Shown here one piece after another: positions 1-7,926 of a stretch of 64,000 nt of DNA. This DNA is from Blastococcus sp. CT_GayMR19 (GTDB taxonomy: Bacteria > Actinomycetota > Actinomycetes > Mycobacteriales > Geodermatophilaceae), in contig NZ_SPQL01000002.1 in the NCBI RefSeq assembly GCF_004570385.1, positions 248,001 through 312,000 on the forward strand, in the 5' to 3' direction. The notes below the pieces were generated by a model. The model saw nothing but the letters and a program-made list of their open reading frames with translations. It made no database searches and was not told the origin of the DNA. The first letter of the stretch is position 1. Every line of letters begins with the position of its first letter. The translations under genes were made by a program, and so were the position numbers.

Positions 1-624
1 GCCGAGCACCGGATCAACGAGGCCCCCACCCTCTTCAGCCGCGACGGCCGGCACTACCTCGTCTACAGCACGGGCCACTATCGGGGCGAGTACGGGATGA
101 CGTACATGATGGGCGCCCAGGTGAGCGAGCTGACCTGGCAGCACCCGCAGCACTGGTCCTTCTCCTCGCCGCTCAGGGCGCACGACGGTCGGATGATCGA
201 GAATCATGGACACAACACCGTCACCGATCGTGGCGGCCAGCTCTACACGCTGTACCACGTCGGCAGGTTCACCTCGGCGGGGGTCTTCGCCGGCCGTGAC
301 GTCTACGTCCAGCCGCTGACCTTCAGGGGCGACGGCTTGCTGAACACCCTCAACACCGTCGCCCTGCGGTGGAGCGCGACAGGTGACAGCACGTATTCGC
401 TCGACGTGCAGACCAGGGACGGCGCCTGGATCACGAACTGCCTCGCTATCGGCGCCGCGTCCTCGGTGATCTTCAACGAGGTGTGCACGGGCGCCGGCGA
501 CACGGTCGTGCGCAAGGCCGATGCGGCCGCCTTCCGGATCAACCGTGTCGTGGCCGGCGAGACGGTAGCGACCACGACCCTGGCCTACGACGGCTACAGC
601 GACAGTCTCGACGCGACCGTCTGA
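1..624 (+). CDS. Glycoside hydrolase family 43-like protein, C-terminal part
   Basis: The reading frame is open from the first base, so the 5' end lies outside the window; 207 residues are visible. The start reads as a five-bladed-propeller glycosidase blade (NEAPTLFSRDGRHYLVYS), the usual GH43 pattern of an acidic residue before a W/Y-rich strand. After about residue 110 comes a beta-rich tail without catalytic motifs, probably an accessory beta-sandwich. Such enzymes are normally secreted and act on arabinan, xylan or similar plant sugars, but the substrate cannot be told from this fragment. The family call rests on motif appearance. Confidence 0.6.
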   Translation, partial: AEHRINEAPTLFSRDGRHYLVYSTGHYRGEYGMTYMMGAQVSELTWQHPQHWSFSSPLRAHDGRMIENHGHNTVTDRGGQLYTLYHVGRFTSAGVFAGRDVYVQPLTFRGDGLLNTLNTVALRWSATGDSTYSLDVQTRDGAWITNCLAIGAASSVIFNEVCTGAGDTVVRKADAAAFRINRVVAGETVATTTLAYDGYSDSLDATV

Positions 625-738
625 GCCGGGCAGCGGACGTCCCGCCGAGGGGCGATGCGGTAGGTGCCGACAACTCGACACCTGTGTGAGGTGCCTGGCC
701 ATTCGGCGCTCTGACACGAACGCCTCTGCACGCAGTCA

Positions 739-800
739 TCCAGCCGTCCATCGAGCGGTCGCGGTCGACGACGAACTCACCGGTGGCGGTCTCGACCGAG
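739..800 (-). pseudogene. Remnant of a tadE-like gene 3' end
   Basis: Read on the minus strand this segment gives TATGEFVVDRDRSMDG, which matches the C-terminus of the intact TadE-like gene at 10426-10893 (TATGQFVVERDRYIDG). The DNA is clearly related over about 55 bases, but no open frame continues upstream. It looks like a leftover of an old duplication or rearrangement of the tad pilus locus. Confidence 0.6.
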
Positions 801-809
801 GAAAGGTGC

Positions 810-1037
810 TTACTGACTCGGCTGTGGGAGTTGGGGGCACTCGACCTGCGGATTGAGGCCGAGGTAGTTCAGCGGCCCAGCCACCACCGTGACGATCACC
901 GTGGTCGCGGTCGCGCAACTGGTGTCCCCGCTCGTGAAGTATCCGCGCTGGAAGGCGGCCAATGCGCCGATCACCAGCCAGATCAGCAGCAGGACCGCTC
1001 CGATGCTGCCAGTCCTGCTTCTTCCACGGGTGCGCAT
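810..1037 (-). CDS. Small single-span membrane protein, conserved in actinobacteria
   Basis: About 75 residues: a basic N-terminus (MRTRGRSRTG), one hydrophobic helix (SIGAVLLLIWLVIGALAA) followed by QRGYFTSGD, then a segment with TVVAGPLNYLGLNP. This Q-R-G-Y-F plus AGPLNY pattern recurs in a small uncharacterised actinobacterial membrane protein family. The ATG at 1035-1037 is preferred over a TTG three codons upstream. Two cysteines in the exported part could form a disulfide. Function unknown. Confidence 0.65.
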   Translation of the reverse strand: MRTRGRSRTGSIGAVLLLIWLVIGALAAFQRGYFTSGDTSCATATTVIVTVVAGPLNYLGLNPQVECPQLPQPSQ

Positions 1038-1222
1038 ACGTGGCAACTACCCGGGGAGCAGCTCGAGCATGCCGGGCCTTCGATCTTCTGAGCCAGGCCG
1101 ATCAGCACGATGGCGGGGCTCAGTGCTGTGCACCCCGGAGGTATGCCCGGGACCTCACGACGCGAGCAGGCGCCGGTCGGATTGAGGCCACCCCCGTGAA
1201 CGCCGGAGGCTCCAGCGCCGCT

Positions 1223-1579
1223 CTACGCGGCTCGCAACTGTTTGCCTAGGTCGATCCAGTGTCGCTTCTCGACGGCCCCCATGTCCGCCCAATCCCACGG
1301 GATGATCCGGTCGGCCTGCGTGAAGCGCCACCCGTCGAAAGCTCTCCTGCCGGAGAACTCTTCGTCAGGTGTCCAGAGGTTCGCTGCATCGTGGGGGAGC
1401 ACCTCGCCCATGCTTCGTGGCGCGCATCCGCCTGTCGATACTCTTTCGTTACATTTCTGGTCGGCTTTGGGTTCGCTGGGACAGGTGAGGCTCAGTGGGT
1501 CGAAGAGGCTCTTCTCCAGGCACTCACTGATGGCGTCGCTCAGCCAGTGGAGTCCATCGACGTCCGTCCGGCGCCGCAT
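1223..1579 (-). CDS. Hypothetical protein, 118 aa
   Basis: The ATG follows directly on the stop codon of the gene at 1580-1891 (TGAATG), so the two could be co-translated. The product is tryptophan- and aspartate-rich near the C-terminus (PWDWADMG) and has a few cysteines, but no family I recognise. Base composition is less strongly GC at third positions than in neighbours, which suggests either acquired DNA or a non-coding frame. Kept as a gene mainly because of the tight junction. Confidence 0.4.
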   Translation of the reverse strand: MRRRTDVDGLHWLSDAISECLEKSLFDPLSLTCPSEPKADQKCNERVSTGGCAPRSMGEVLPHDAANLWTPDEEFSGRRAFDGWRFTQADRIIPWDWADMGAVEKRHWIDLGKQLRAA

Positions 1580-1891
1580 TCACTCACGACATGGGGCGTC
1601 GATCCGGCGCATCTGCCGCCGTTGCTCAGCCGGAACGGCGTCGGCGGAGCGGATGTTCTCGAGTTCGGCCCGGTGACTGCCGCCGATCCTGACGCCGTCA
1701 CGGCGGGCGAAGTGAGTCACGTGGCGGACGCGGCGGGGGCTTTGGCAGGACACGATCATGTGCGATCCGGCGACGCGGACAACAAGGCCGAGGGCGGCCG
1801 GGGTCGACTCGATGGTGACCTTGTCACCAGGGCGTAGGCCACTTAGCTCATCCCGGTTGTCGGCGGCCACGCCGATACTCCTTCCCTCCAT
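1580..1891 (-). CDS. Hypothetical protein, about 103 aa
   Basis: From the ATG at 1889-1891 the product runs MEGRSIGVAADNRDELSGL and continues with a compact beta-rich domain (GLRPGDKVTIES, VVRVAGSHMIV, RRVRHVTHFARRDGVRI) that looks like a small SH3-like barrel. The frame stays open upstream to 2026 but that part is low-complexity and overlaps the divergent gene. I do not recognise the family. It sits head-to-tail with the 1223-1579 gene. Confidence 0.45.
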   Translation of the reverse strand: MEGRSIGVAADNRDELSGLRPGDKVTIESTPAALGLVVRVAGSHMIVSCQSPRRVRHVTHFARRDGVRIGGSHRAELENIRSADAVPAEQRRQMRRIDAPCRE

Positions 1892-2070
1892 GGTCGGGGC
1901 CCGGAGGAAGGCGCCCTGCGATATGCGTACGCCACCTGCCCGGATGGGTTCCGACGTCTGAGCCCCTGGCGGGTGCGATGGGCTCGCCCGGTCGTGTGAC
2001 ATTCCGAGACGAGCCCGTGTCCTCACTCGCTCGGTGGGCGACCCTGACCCTCGTGTCCACGTTCCCGGCC

Positions 2071-2325
2071 ATGGCCGCGCTGCCGTACGAGCACCCCGTG
2101 CGTGCGAACGCTGGACGGCGGGCGGAACTGCGGCGGCTACTGCTCGTTGCGGACATCCACGAGGTGTCGACGCGGGAGATGCTGGACGTCACGGGCACTG
2201 CAACGTTCACCGACCTGCGCCCGCGCACCTGGTACGAGTACCGGGCGACCGTGGAGAGCCGCCGGCCGTTCGACGGCCTTACCGGAGTTCCGCCACCCGG
2301 TCACGTCCTGGCGGAGTCCGGGTGA
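2071..2325 (+). CDS. Hypothetical protein, about 84 aa
   Basis: The frame is open from 1978; the ATG at 2071 (MAALPYEHPVRANAG) is chosen as the more protein-like start. The end of the gene overlaps the next one by GTGA at 2322-2325, the standard coupled-translation arrangement in this genome, which argues that both are real. The C-terminal half (TWYEYRATVESRRPF) is mixed alpha/beta. No family recognised. Confidence 0.4.
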   Translation: MAALPYEHPVRANAGRRAELRRLLLVADIHEVSTREMLDVTGTATFTDLRPRTWYEYRATVESRRPFDGLTGVPPPGHVLAESG

Positions 2326-2531
2326 GCCGCCGCGCATGCCCTGCCTTCGTCACCGTTTCTCCGGGCCGGGACGTCCACTGCACGCACCGGGCCGGACACG
2401 GCCCGGCCGAGGACATGCACCAGGGACTGCTGCGCGTGACCCTGCCCGATGGACGGGAGCACGCCGCGTCGCTGGTCTGGAGCACGTCCCCGGTTCCCGG
2501 AGACCAGGAGCACCTGCGGCGCTCGGATTGA
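2322..2531 (+). CDS. Small Cys/His protein, 69 aa
   Basis: A GTG start overlaps the previous stop (GTGA). The product contains a CTHRAGHGPAEDMHQG motif followed by LLRVTLPDGREHAASLVW. The cysteine-histidine cluster could hold a metal, and the following strand pair looks like a small beta domain. The neat overlap and low noise in the motif make this a believable gene missed by length filters. Function unknown. Confidence 0.45.
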   Translation: MSRRACPAFVTVSPGRDVHCTHRAGHGPAEDMHQGLLRVTLPDGREHAASLVWSTSPVPGDQEHLRRSD

Positions 2532-2593
2532 CCGCTCGGGGAAACATCGTGGGAGGGTCACATCAGGCCGCCGAGCTGCCGATGACCATGTCT

Positions 2594-2860
2594 ATGAGCA
2601 CTGACCCCCAGACGCAAGCGATTGCCCGGGTTACGGCGGCCGTCGCCGCCGTAGGCAACGCCCCCGTCGCCGGTCCTGCACCCGACGCCGAGGCCGCCGC
2701 TTCGGCACCCGACGGCGAGATCGCCAGCGAGCGGTCGGTCGAGCACATGTACGAGGCCGGCCTGGCGAGGCTGGAAGCCCTGCACGACCACTGGGCGGCC
2801 GCCATGGCGGAGATCCGTGAGGTGCAGGCGAGCAGCGAACCGGGGACAGCCGCCGCCTGA
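2594..2860 (+). CDS. Hypothetical protein, about 88 aa
   Basis: Starts at one of three clustered ATG codons (2582, 2588, 2594); the last gives MSTDPQTQAIARVTAAVAAV. The first half is alanine/proline-rich and probably disordered; the second half is a helix (SVEHMYEAGLARLEALHDHW). No convincing ribosome binding site is seen directly upstream. No family recognised. Confidence 0.4.
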   Translation: MSTDPQTQAIARVTAAVAAVGNAPVAGPAPDAEAAASAPDGEIASERSVEHMYEAGLARLEALHDHWAAAMAEIREVQASSEPGTAAA

Positions 2861-2921
2861 GTCGGTCGACACCACGCGGCGCCACAGTGGCGACGCATCA
2901 CCGTCATCTGGCGTTGCCGCC

Positions 2922-3024
2922 ACCCGGAGTTCAGCGCGATGAGCAGGTCCAGGCACTCCTCCTGCCGCACCTCCCCGAGGTTGATCCGGGAGGGCCGCAC
3001 CCGCAGCGCCTGCTTGCGCACCAG
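2922..3024 (-). pseudogene. Internal fragment of a cpaF/tadA ATPase gene
   Basis: On the minus strand this reads VRPSRINLGEVRQEECLDLL and ends ALNSG, closely matching RMRPSRIIVGEVRQEECLDL in the split cpaF at 13409-14033. About 100 bases align almost without gaps; neither side continues as CpaF. With the tadE remnant at 739-800 it shows that tad-locus DNA has been copied or shuffled more than once in this region. Confidence 0.75.
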
Positions 3025-3204
3025 ACCTTCGGCCGTGACAGCGGTGCCCCAGCCGGCGCGTCGAAAGTCCCGTGCAGGACGCGCCGCGCCGTGATCGGCC
3101 ATGGCAGTTGCGGTCGTTCCTGCCGGTGGGCGAGCGGTCCGGTGGCGCCTCGTTCTGGGCGGTTCGGGCTGGTGATCGCACGTTCCGCGACCAGCGCCAT
3201 CGCG

Positions 3205-4578
3205 TCAGCCGCTCCTCTTGGCCAGGACCGCCATTCCCTCTCGCCGCGGGAGGACGGCGGCGCAGACGAGGCTCCCGACGAGCGTCACGGCGAAGACGGC
3301 CAGCACCGCCCGGTGCTCGGCGAGGACCTGCGCGCGGCTGCCGTCCAGGTCGAGCAACCGCCCCAGCAGGGCGATCCCGACGACCGCGCCCAGGTAGCGC
3401 ATCGTGGACGCGACACCAGCAGCCATCCCGCTCTGCCCGGGAGCGACGGCGGACAGTGACGCGCTCTGAGCTGCAGGGGAGGACAGCCCGAGCCCCGCAC
3501 CGAGCAGTACGAGGGGGATCCGGACGTCGCCCGGAGCGGAGAGGCCCGACCGGTCCAGGGCCAGCAGTCCCACCAGGCAGAGAAGTGCTCCTGCAAGGGC
3601 CACGGAGCGCGGACCCAACCGGTCGGTGAGCCGTCCGGCGAGCAGGGACATCGCGACCATCGCTCCCATGAGGAAGCTCAGCAGCTGCCCGATCACCTGG
3701 GCGTTCAGCTCGAAGAGGTCGCCCAGCACCAGCGGCAGCTCGAAGAGGAGCGCGTACATGACGAGGTTCTGCAGGGCGATCAGCAGCGATCCGGCGGCGA
3801 AGGGCACCGACCGGAACAGCCGGAAGTCGACGACGGGGTCCCGGGTACGGGTCTCCCACCAGCCGAACGAGATGAGCGCTGCCACCCCCACGGCGAGCAC
3901 CAGGACGGATGAGGCGCGCCCTCCCTGCGTTCCCACGACCACGAGTACGAGTCCGGACGTGAGCAGCGCGGATCCCCACCAGTCGAACCGGGTCGCCGTC
4001 GACGGTGGGACGGCGAGGGGCACGTTCGCGGCGACGAGGGCCGACACGGCGAGCACGGGCACGTTGGCGAGGAAGACGGCCTCCCACGAGAACGCCTCGA
4101 CCAGCACGCCGCCGAGGACGGGGCCGACGGCCGCTGCCAGGCCCATGATCGCCCCGAAGGTGCCGAACGCCCGACCGCGGCGCTCGGGCGGCAGTTCGAG
4201 GCGCATGAGGGAGACCGTGGCCGGAACGACCAGCGCCCCGCCGCAGGCCATCAGCACGCGAGCGACGGTGAGAGCGGCGAGGTTGGGCGCCACCAGGCCC
4301 AGCAGGGATCCCGTGGCGATCGCCGCCTGTCCGAACGAGACGACCCGCCACTGGCCGAACCGGTCCGCCAGCTTTCCGCCAGGGCTCTGCAGGGCGATCG
4401 CCGTGATGAGGTACGTCGCCACGAGGGCCTGCGTGACCGTCGTGACGGAGTAACCGAACTCCGCTGCGACGGCAGGCACCGCGACCGCGATCATGGTGGA
4501 GTTCAGCGGCATCAGGCTCGCCGTCAGCCGCGCCGCGAACAGCCTCCGCGCCACCCCGTGACCGGGGTGGTCAGCCAT
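3205..4578 (-). CDS. MFS drug efflux transporter, DHA2-like
   Basis: 457 residues from the ATG at 4576-4578, which overlaps the stop of the upstream gene (ATGGCTGA). The protein begins with a short soluble stretch and then MPLNSTMIAVAVPAVAAEFG, the motif D1-like region of the DHA2 multidrug family, and continues with about 14 hydrophobic segments; GGKLADRFGQWRV is the loop 2-3 motif A. Members export drugs by proton antiport. It is the last gene of a three-gene operon with a PEP-dependent phosphotransferase-like enzyme split over two genes, which suggests paired inactivation and efflux of one compound; the compound is unknown. Confidence 0.85.
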   Translation of the reverse strand: MADHPGHGVARRLFAARLTASLMPLNSTMIAVAVPAVAAEFGYSVTTVTQALVATYLITAIALQSPGGKLADRFGQWRVVSFGQAAIATGSLLGLVAPNLAALTVARVLMACGGALVVPATVSLMRLELPPERRGRAFGTFGAIMGLAAAVGPVLGGVLVEAFSWEAVFLANVPVLAVSALVAANVPLAVPPSTATRFDWWGSALLTSGLVLVVVGTQGGRASSVLVLAVGVAALISFGWWETRTRDPVVDFRLFRSVPFAAGSLLIALQNLVMYALLFELPLVLGDLFELNAQVIGQLLSFLMGAMVAMSLLAGRLTDRLGPRSVALAGALLCLVGLLALDRSGLSAPGDVRIPLVLLGAGLGLSSPAAQSASLSAVAPGQSGMAAGVASTMRYLGAVVGIALLGRLLDLDGSRAQVLAEHRAVLAVFAVTLVGSLVCAAVLPRREGMAVLAKRSG

Positions 4579-5401
4579 GCGTGATCGGCCGTCGCTGCAG
4601 CAGGAACAGGGTGTCACCCACGAAAGCGAACTCGATGTCGTGCGCGGTGTCGGCATAGACCTCGTTGCAGGCGCGCACGAGCCCGTGGAGCTTCCGCACC
4701 TGCTCATGGCCGAGGCAGGGCATCCCCGCGAGGTCCGACGGCACAGCCGTCTCCCGCGCGACGCCGTCGCGGGTCAGCCGGATCGCGACGTCCTTCTCGC
4801 CGATGACGGTCTCCAGGATCCTCCCGTCGGGGCTCGCTCGGATGTGGTCGGGAGTGACGAGGCCCGACACGACGGCCTCCCCGAGACCCCAGCTGGCCTC
4901 GATGACCAACTCGTCGGCTCCGGTGAGGGGATTGCGGGTGAACAGGACCCCTGCCATGTCGGCGTCGACCATCTCCTGCACCACGACACCCATGCGGATG
5001 GCCCCGTCGACCGCGAGCCTGTCCCGGTAGGCGAGAGCGCCCGGATGCACGGCCGAGGCGTGGACCTCGCGGACTCCGTGGACGACCGCGTCCCCACCTA
5101 CCAGTCCCAGGACCGTGAGGTGGGCGCCGGCGAAGGAGGCGTCGTGCGAGTCCTCGCCGACCGCGCTCGAGCGCACCGCGACAGGGCCGGAGCCGGCGAC
5201 CGTCGCGCGAAGCGCAGCCTCCACTTCCGGTCCGTCCCTGTCCCGCCGGACGAGCGCCTCGACCTCGTCCCACCCCAGGGCCCACCCGTCCGGCACGGGC
5301 AGTCCGGCTCGGCGTGCCGAGGCCAGCTGGGCGGCCTTGCCTCCGAAACGTCCGGCATCGCCGGCGGCCGAGAGCGGGCTCACGCGGGACAGGACGCTCA
5401 C
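4571..5401 (-). CDS. PEP/pyruvate-binding (PPDK_N) ATP-grasp domain protein
   Basis: 276 residues starting at a GTG that overlaps the previous stop (GTGA, 5398-5401). The protein is only the ATP-grasp nucleotide-binding half of a PEP synthase or rifampin phosphotransferase: GRFGGKAAQLASARRAGLPV at the N-terminus, VRSSAVGEDSHDASFAG as the phosphate-binding stretch, GVLFTRNP and ASWGLGEAVVSG in the middle, and DIEFAF plus LLQRRPIT at the end. It has no phosphohistidine domain of its own; that lies in the gene just upstream. The two products presumably form one enzyme that uses ATP to phosphorylate a small molecule through a His carrier. Confidence 0.85.
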   Translation of the reverse strand: MSVLSRVSPLSAAGDAGRFGGKAAQLASARRAGLPVPDGWALGWDEVEALVRRDRDGPEVEAALRATVAGSGPVAVRSSAVGEDSHDASFAGAHLTVLGLVGGDAVVHGVREVHASAVHPGALAYRDRLAVDGAIRMGVVVQEMVDADMAGVLFTRNPLTGADELVIEASWGLGEAVVSGLVTPDHIRASPDGRILETVIGEKDVAIRLTRDGVARETAVPSDLAGMPCLGHEQVRKLHGLVRACNEVYADTAHDIEFAFVGDTLFLLQRRPITHG

Positions 5402-7092
5402 GCCAGGAGCCGGACTTCGCCCGTCGTGCCGTCCACCCGTACCCGTGCGCCATCGGGAATCCTCGCGGTCGCCTCGCGCGTGCCGACGACCCCGGGGATG
5501 CCGTACTCCCGGGCGACGATCGCCGCATGGCTCAACTGCCCACCCCGGTCGGTCACGATCGCGCCCAACAGGGGCAGCACGACGTTGAAGTAGGGCGAGG
5601 TCATCCGCGTGACGAGCACGTCGCCCGGCTGGACGCGGTCGAACTCGGCCGCGGAACTCACGAGACGAGCCGGGCCCTCGTAGATGCCGGTGTTCACCGG
5701 CAGACCGCTCAGGACCGTCTCGGTGTTGGCGGTGTCCGGCACCTTGAACAAGTTGTCGACGAAGATGTCCATGGCACGAGCGCTGCGGTGGGCTCGCTTC
5801 GGCAGCCACTGCACCGGCGGGGGCGGCGCAGGAAGAGCGCGGAGGAACTTCGGTGCGTCGTCGATGGTGTGCGACTCCCACCACTGATGGCGCTCAGCCA
5901 CCTCTTCCGGACCGGGACCGGGCTGAGCGCGCAGCAGGGCGACCGCCTCGTCGGCGGTCAACTGCACGGCGTGCTCCGGATGGTTCAGTCGACCCGAGGC
6001 CGTGAGCCTGCGGCCGGCCTCCAGCAGGGCCCGACGGGCCAGCCCGGTCGCCCAGCCGTCGGAGTAGACGCCGCGCTCGTCGCGCAGCCGATACATGAGG
6101 CGGACCTCGCCGAGCCGGTCGTCGAAGTCTTCCCGGTGCTCCTCGGGCACCAGTTCACGGATGGTCTCCAGACCGGTGTCCTCGTCCGGGGAGCTGCTGA
6201 GGCCACCCACGGCGGCTCCGAGCGCCCCGACGAGCATGTCCGGCATCTCCCCGGCCGTCTTGTCCGCGACGTCGTACCCGACACTGCGCCAGCGGACGGC
6301 GTCCAGGTACACCGACACGGCGGGTCCGGCGACGGGGTCGGCGGCGAGGGCTGCCAGCTTCTCGCGGGCGGCGGCCGGAGCGGCCACGATCGCGCGGGCA
6401 GGGTCGGAGGAGGCGATCGCCTTGCCGGCGTCCTCGAGCTCGACGGCCGCGAACCCCCTCGAGATCGCCGAACGCCCGCGGAGCAGCCCGAGCAGCTCTC
6501 CGCTGGTCAGGCCGGTCCAGGCCGTGGCACCCGCCAGGAAGTCGCCCACAGGCAAGGCGGCGGGAACCGTGTACTTGTGGTGCAGGTAGACGCTCGACGT
6601 CATGTGCCTCGCGCGCATGACCAGGTGCTGCCCCAGGTCCTCGTCGGACAGCGCCGCCACGTCGACGTCCTGGACGGCCCGGTGCTCGGTGACCGCGGCC
6701 GGCTTGTCCACCTCGTCCCACCGCGCCAGGTCCTCCCGCCACAACTTTCTCTCGATCGCCTCCGCGGACCTGGCGATCCGCTTCCGCATCGCGGGGTGCA
6801 GCCGGGTCAGCAGCTGGAGCACCGGCTTGGGAGGTGGGCCCATGGCTCCTGGTGGCGCCCCGAACGCCACCGGCTGGACGTAGAGGAAGGCCGCGGCGTA
6901 GCCCGGCTCGAAGTGATCGAGCAGGAGGCCGTAGCGGGCGGTTCCTTCAGTGAAGCCCCTGACGAACCCCTCCGCGAACGAGGCCTGGGCGAAGGAGGTG
7001 ACGGGCCGGGAGAAGTGAGTGCTCTCGAGCTCCCACGGCCCCTTCCCGGGGGGCTCGAAGTCCAGCTCCGTGGACCTACCGACGGACGACAT
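5398..7092 (-). CDS. PEP-utilising enzyme: substrate-binding region plus phosphohistidine swivel domain
   Basis: 564 residues. The C-terminal 90 residues are a PEP-utiliser mobile domain with the phosphohistidine loop GGQLSHAAIVAREYGIPGVV. The long helical N-terminal part contains a stretch like the substrate-binding region of rifampin phosphotransferase (RLMYRLRDERGVY, then LTADEAVALL). In rifampin phosphotransferase the order is ATP-grasp, drug-binding, His domain in one chain of about 870 residues; here the ATP-grasp half is a separate downstream gene, so the domain order is split and permuted. First gene of the operon; a drug or metabolite phosphotransferase is inferred, not shown. Confidence 0.8.
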   Translation of the reverse strand: MSSVGRSTELDFEPPGKGPWELESTHFSRPVTSFAQASFAEGFVRGFTEGTARYGLLLDHFEPGYAAAFLYVQPVAFGAPPGAMGPPPKPVLQLLTRLHPAMRKRIARSAEAIERKLWREDLARWDEVDKPAAVTEHRAVQDVDVAALSDEDLGQHLVMRARHMTSSVYLHHKYTVPAALPVGDFLAGATAWTGLTSGELLGLLRGRSAISRGFAAVELEDAGKAIASSDPARAIVAAPAAAREKLAALAADPVAGPAVSVYLDAVRWRSVGYDVADKTAGEMPDMLVGALGAAVGGLSSSPDEDTGLETIRELVPEEHREDFDDRLGEVRLMYRLRDERGVYSDGWATGLARRALLEAGRRLTASGRLNHPEHAVQLTADEAVALLRAQPGPGPEEVAERHQWWESHTIDDAPKFLRALPAPPPPVQWLPKRAHRSARAMDIFVDNLFKVPDTANTETVLSGLPVNTGIYEGPARLVSSAAEFDRVQPGDVLVTRMTSPYFNVVLPLLGAIVTDRGGQLSHAAIVAREYGIPGVVGTREATARIPDGARVRVDGTTGEVRLLA

Positions 7093-7926
7093 GGTGCCCT
7101 CCCTGACCTGCGCACGAGGGATCGGGATGACGTCCCTCGGGGGGTGCTCGTGGCGTGTGGCTCGCGAGTCGGCTCACTATGGCGTCGCCGAGCGGACGAA
7201 TCCACCAGCCCGTGCGCGAGGGGTCATCCAGAATTCGACAACCGTTCCTGCGTCGTAGGTTGCGCACGTGCCGGGGATTCTCGGCCGGGAAGCGGGCGGC
7301 CGCCGTCCAGGATTCCTCCGGAACGCTGAGGGTCTCCTCGACGTCGGGCCGTCGAGGTGGCGCTGCAGGGGCACGAGCACGCGCACCGGCCCCGGTTCAG
7401 CCGGTGGCTGTGGTCTCGTCTAGCCGGCGCCGGAGCGCAGCCGAGGTCGCCACGGTGAGATCGTCGCCCACGGCGTCAACGGTGGGTTCCTGCCACGTTG
7501 GCAGGCGGCGCGGCAGCGTGTCGCCGAGGCGTTGCCAGTGGCGGCCCATCCGGCGACGCACGCCCGAGGCCACCCAACGTGCCTGCTTCAACACCCAGCG
7601 CAGCAAGCCAGCCTTGGCGGACGCGCGGCCTCGGCGGTACCGCTCCACGGCGACGACGTCCGCGCCACCCGGTCCGCGGGCCGTAGCATGACGACGACCT
7701 GGGCGTTCACCGCACGTGCCGCCTCGCGAAACGTGGCGTCGCTGGCAGTGCGAGCAGGTGGACCGCGATCTTCTGATTCGGCGCCGCGACCGAGAGACCC
7801 GACGCTGCGCGATGCTCGAGGCTGGGCGCGTCCTGACGTCACGTCGAACCCACTGCGGCCTGGCATCCGGCGATCGAACGCCCGTAGGCAGTCAGATGCG
7901 GACACGGTCGACCAGTCCGGCGCCGG
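7093..7926 (+). other. Long stretch without a clear gene
   Basis: No frame here looks like an intact protein. On the minus strand, 7700-7780 reads REAARAVNAQVVVMLRPADR, and 7397-7600 reads a basic helix-rich tail; together they faintly resemble the 3' part of a sulfotransferase gene broken by frameshifts. That resemblance is weak. The first 100 bases hold the upstream region of the PEP-enzyme operon. Confidence 0.3.

Noticed and set aside
2558-4351. 597-codon minus-strand frame
   Set aside because: Out-of-frame reading of the MFS gene; Arg/Gly/Pro-rich with no membrane helices.
5402-5884. N-terminal extension of the ATP-grasp protein
   Set aside because: Overlaps the phosphohistidine domain gene out of frame; the GTGA junction marks the true start.
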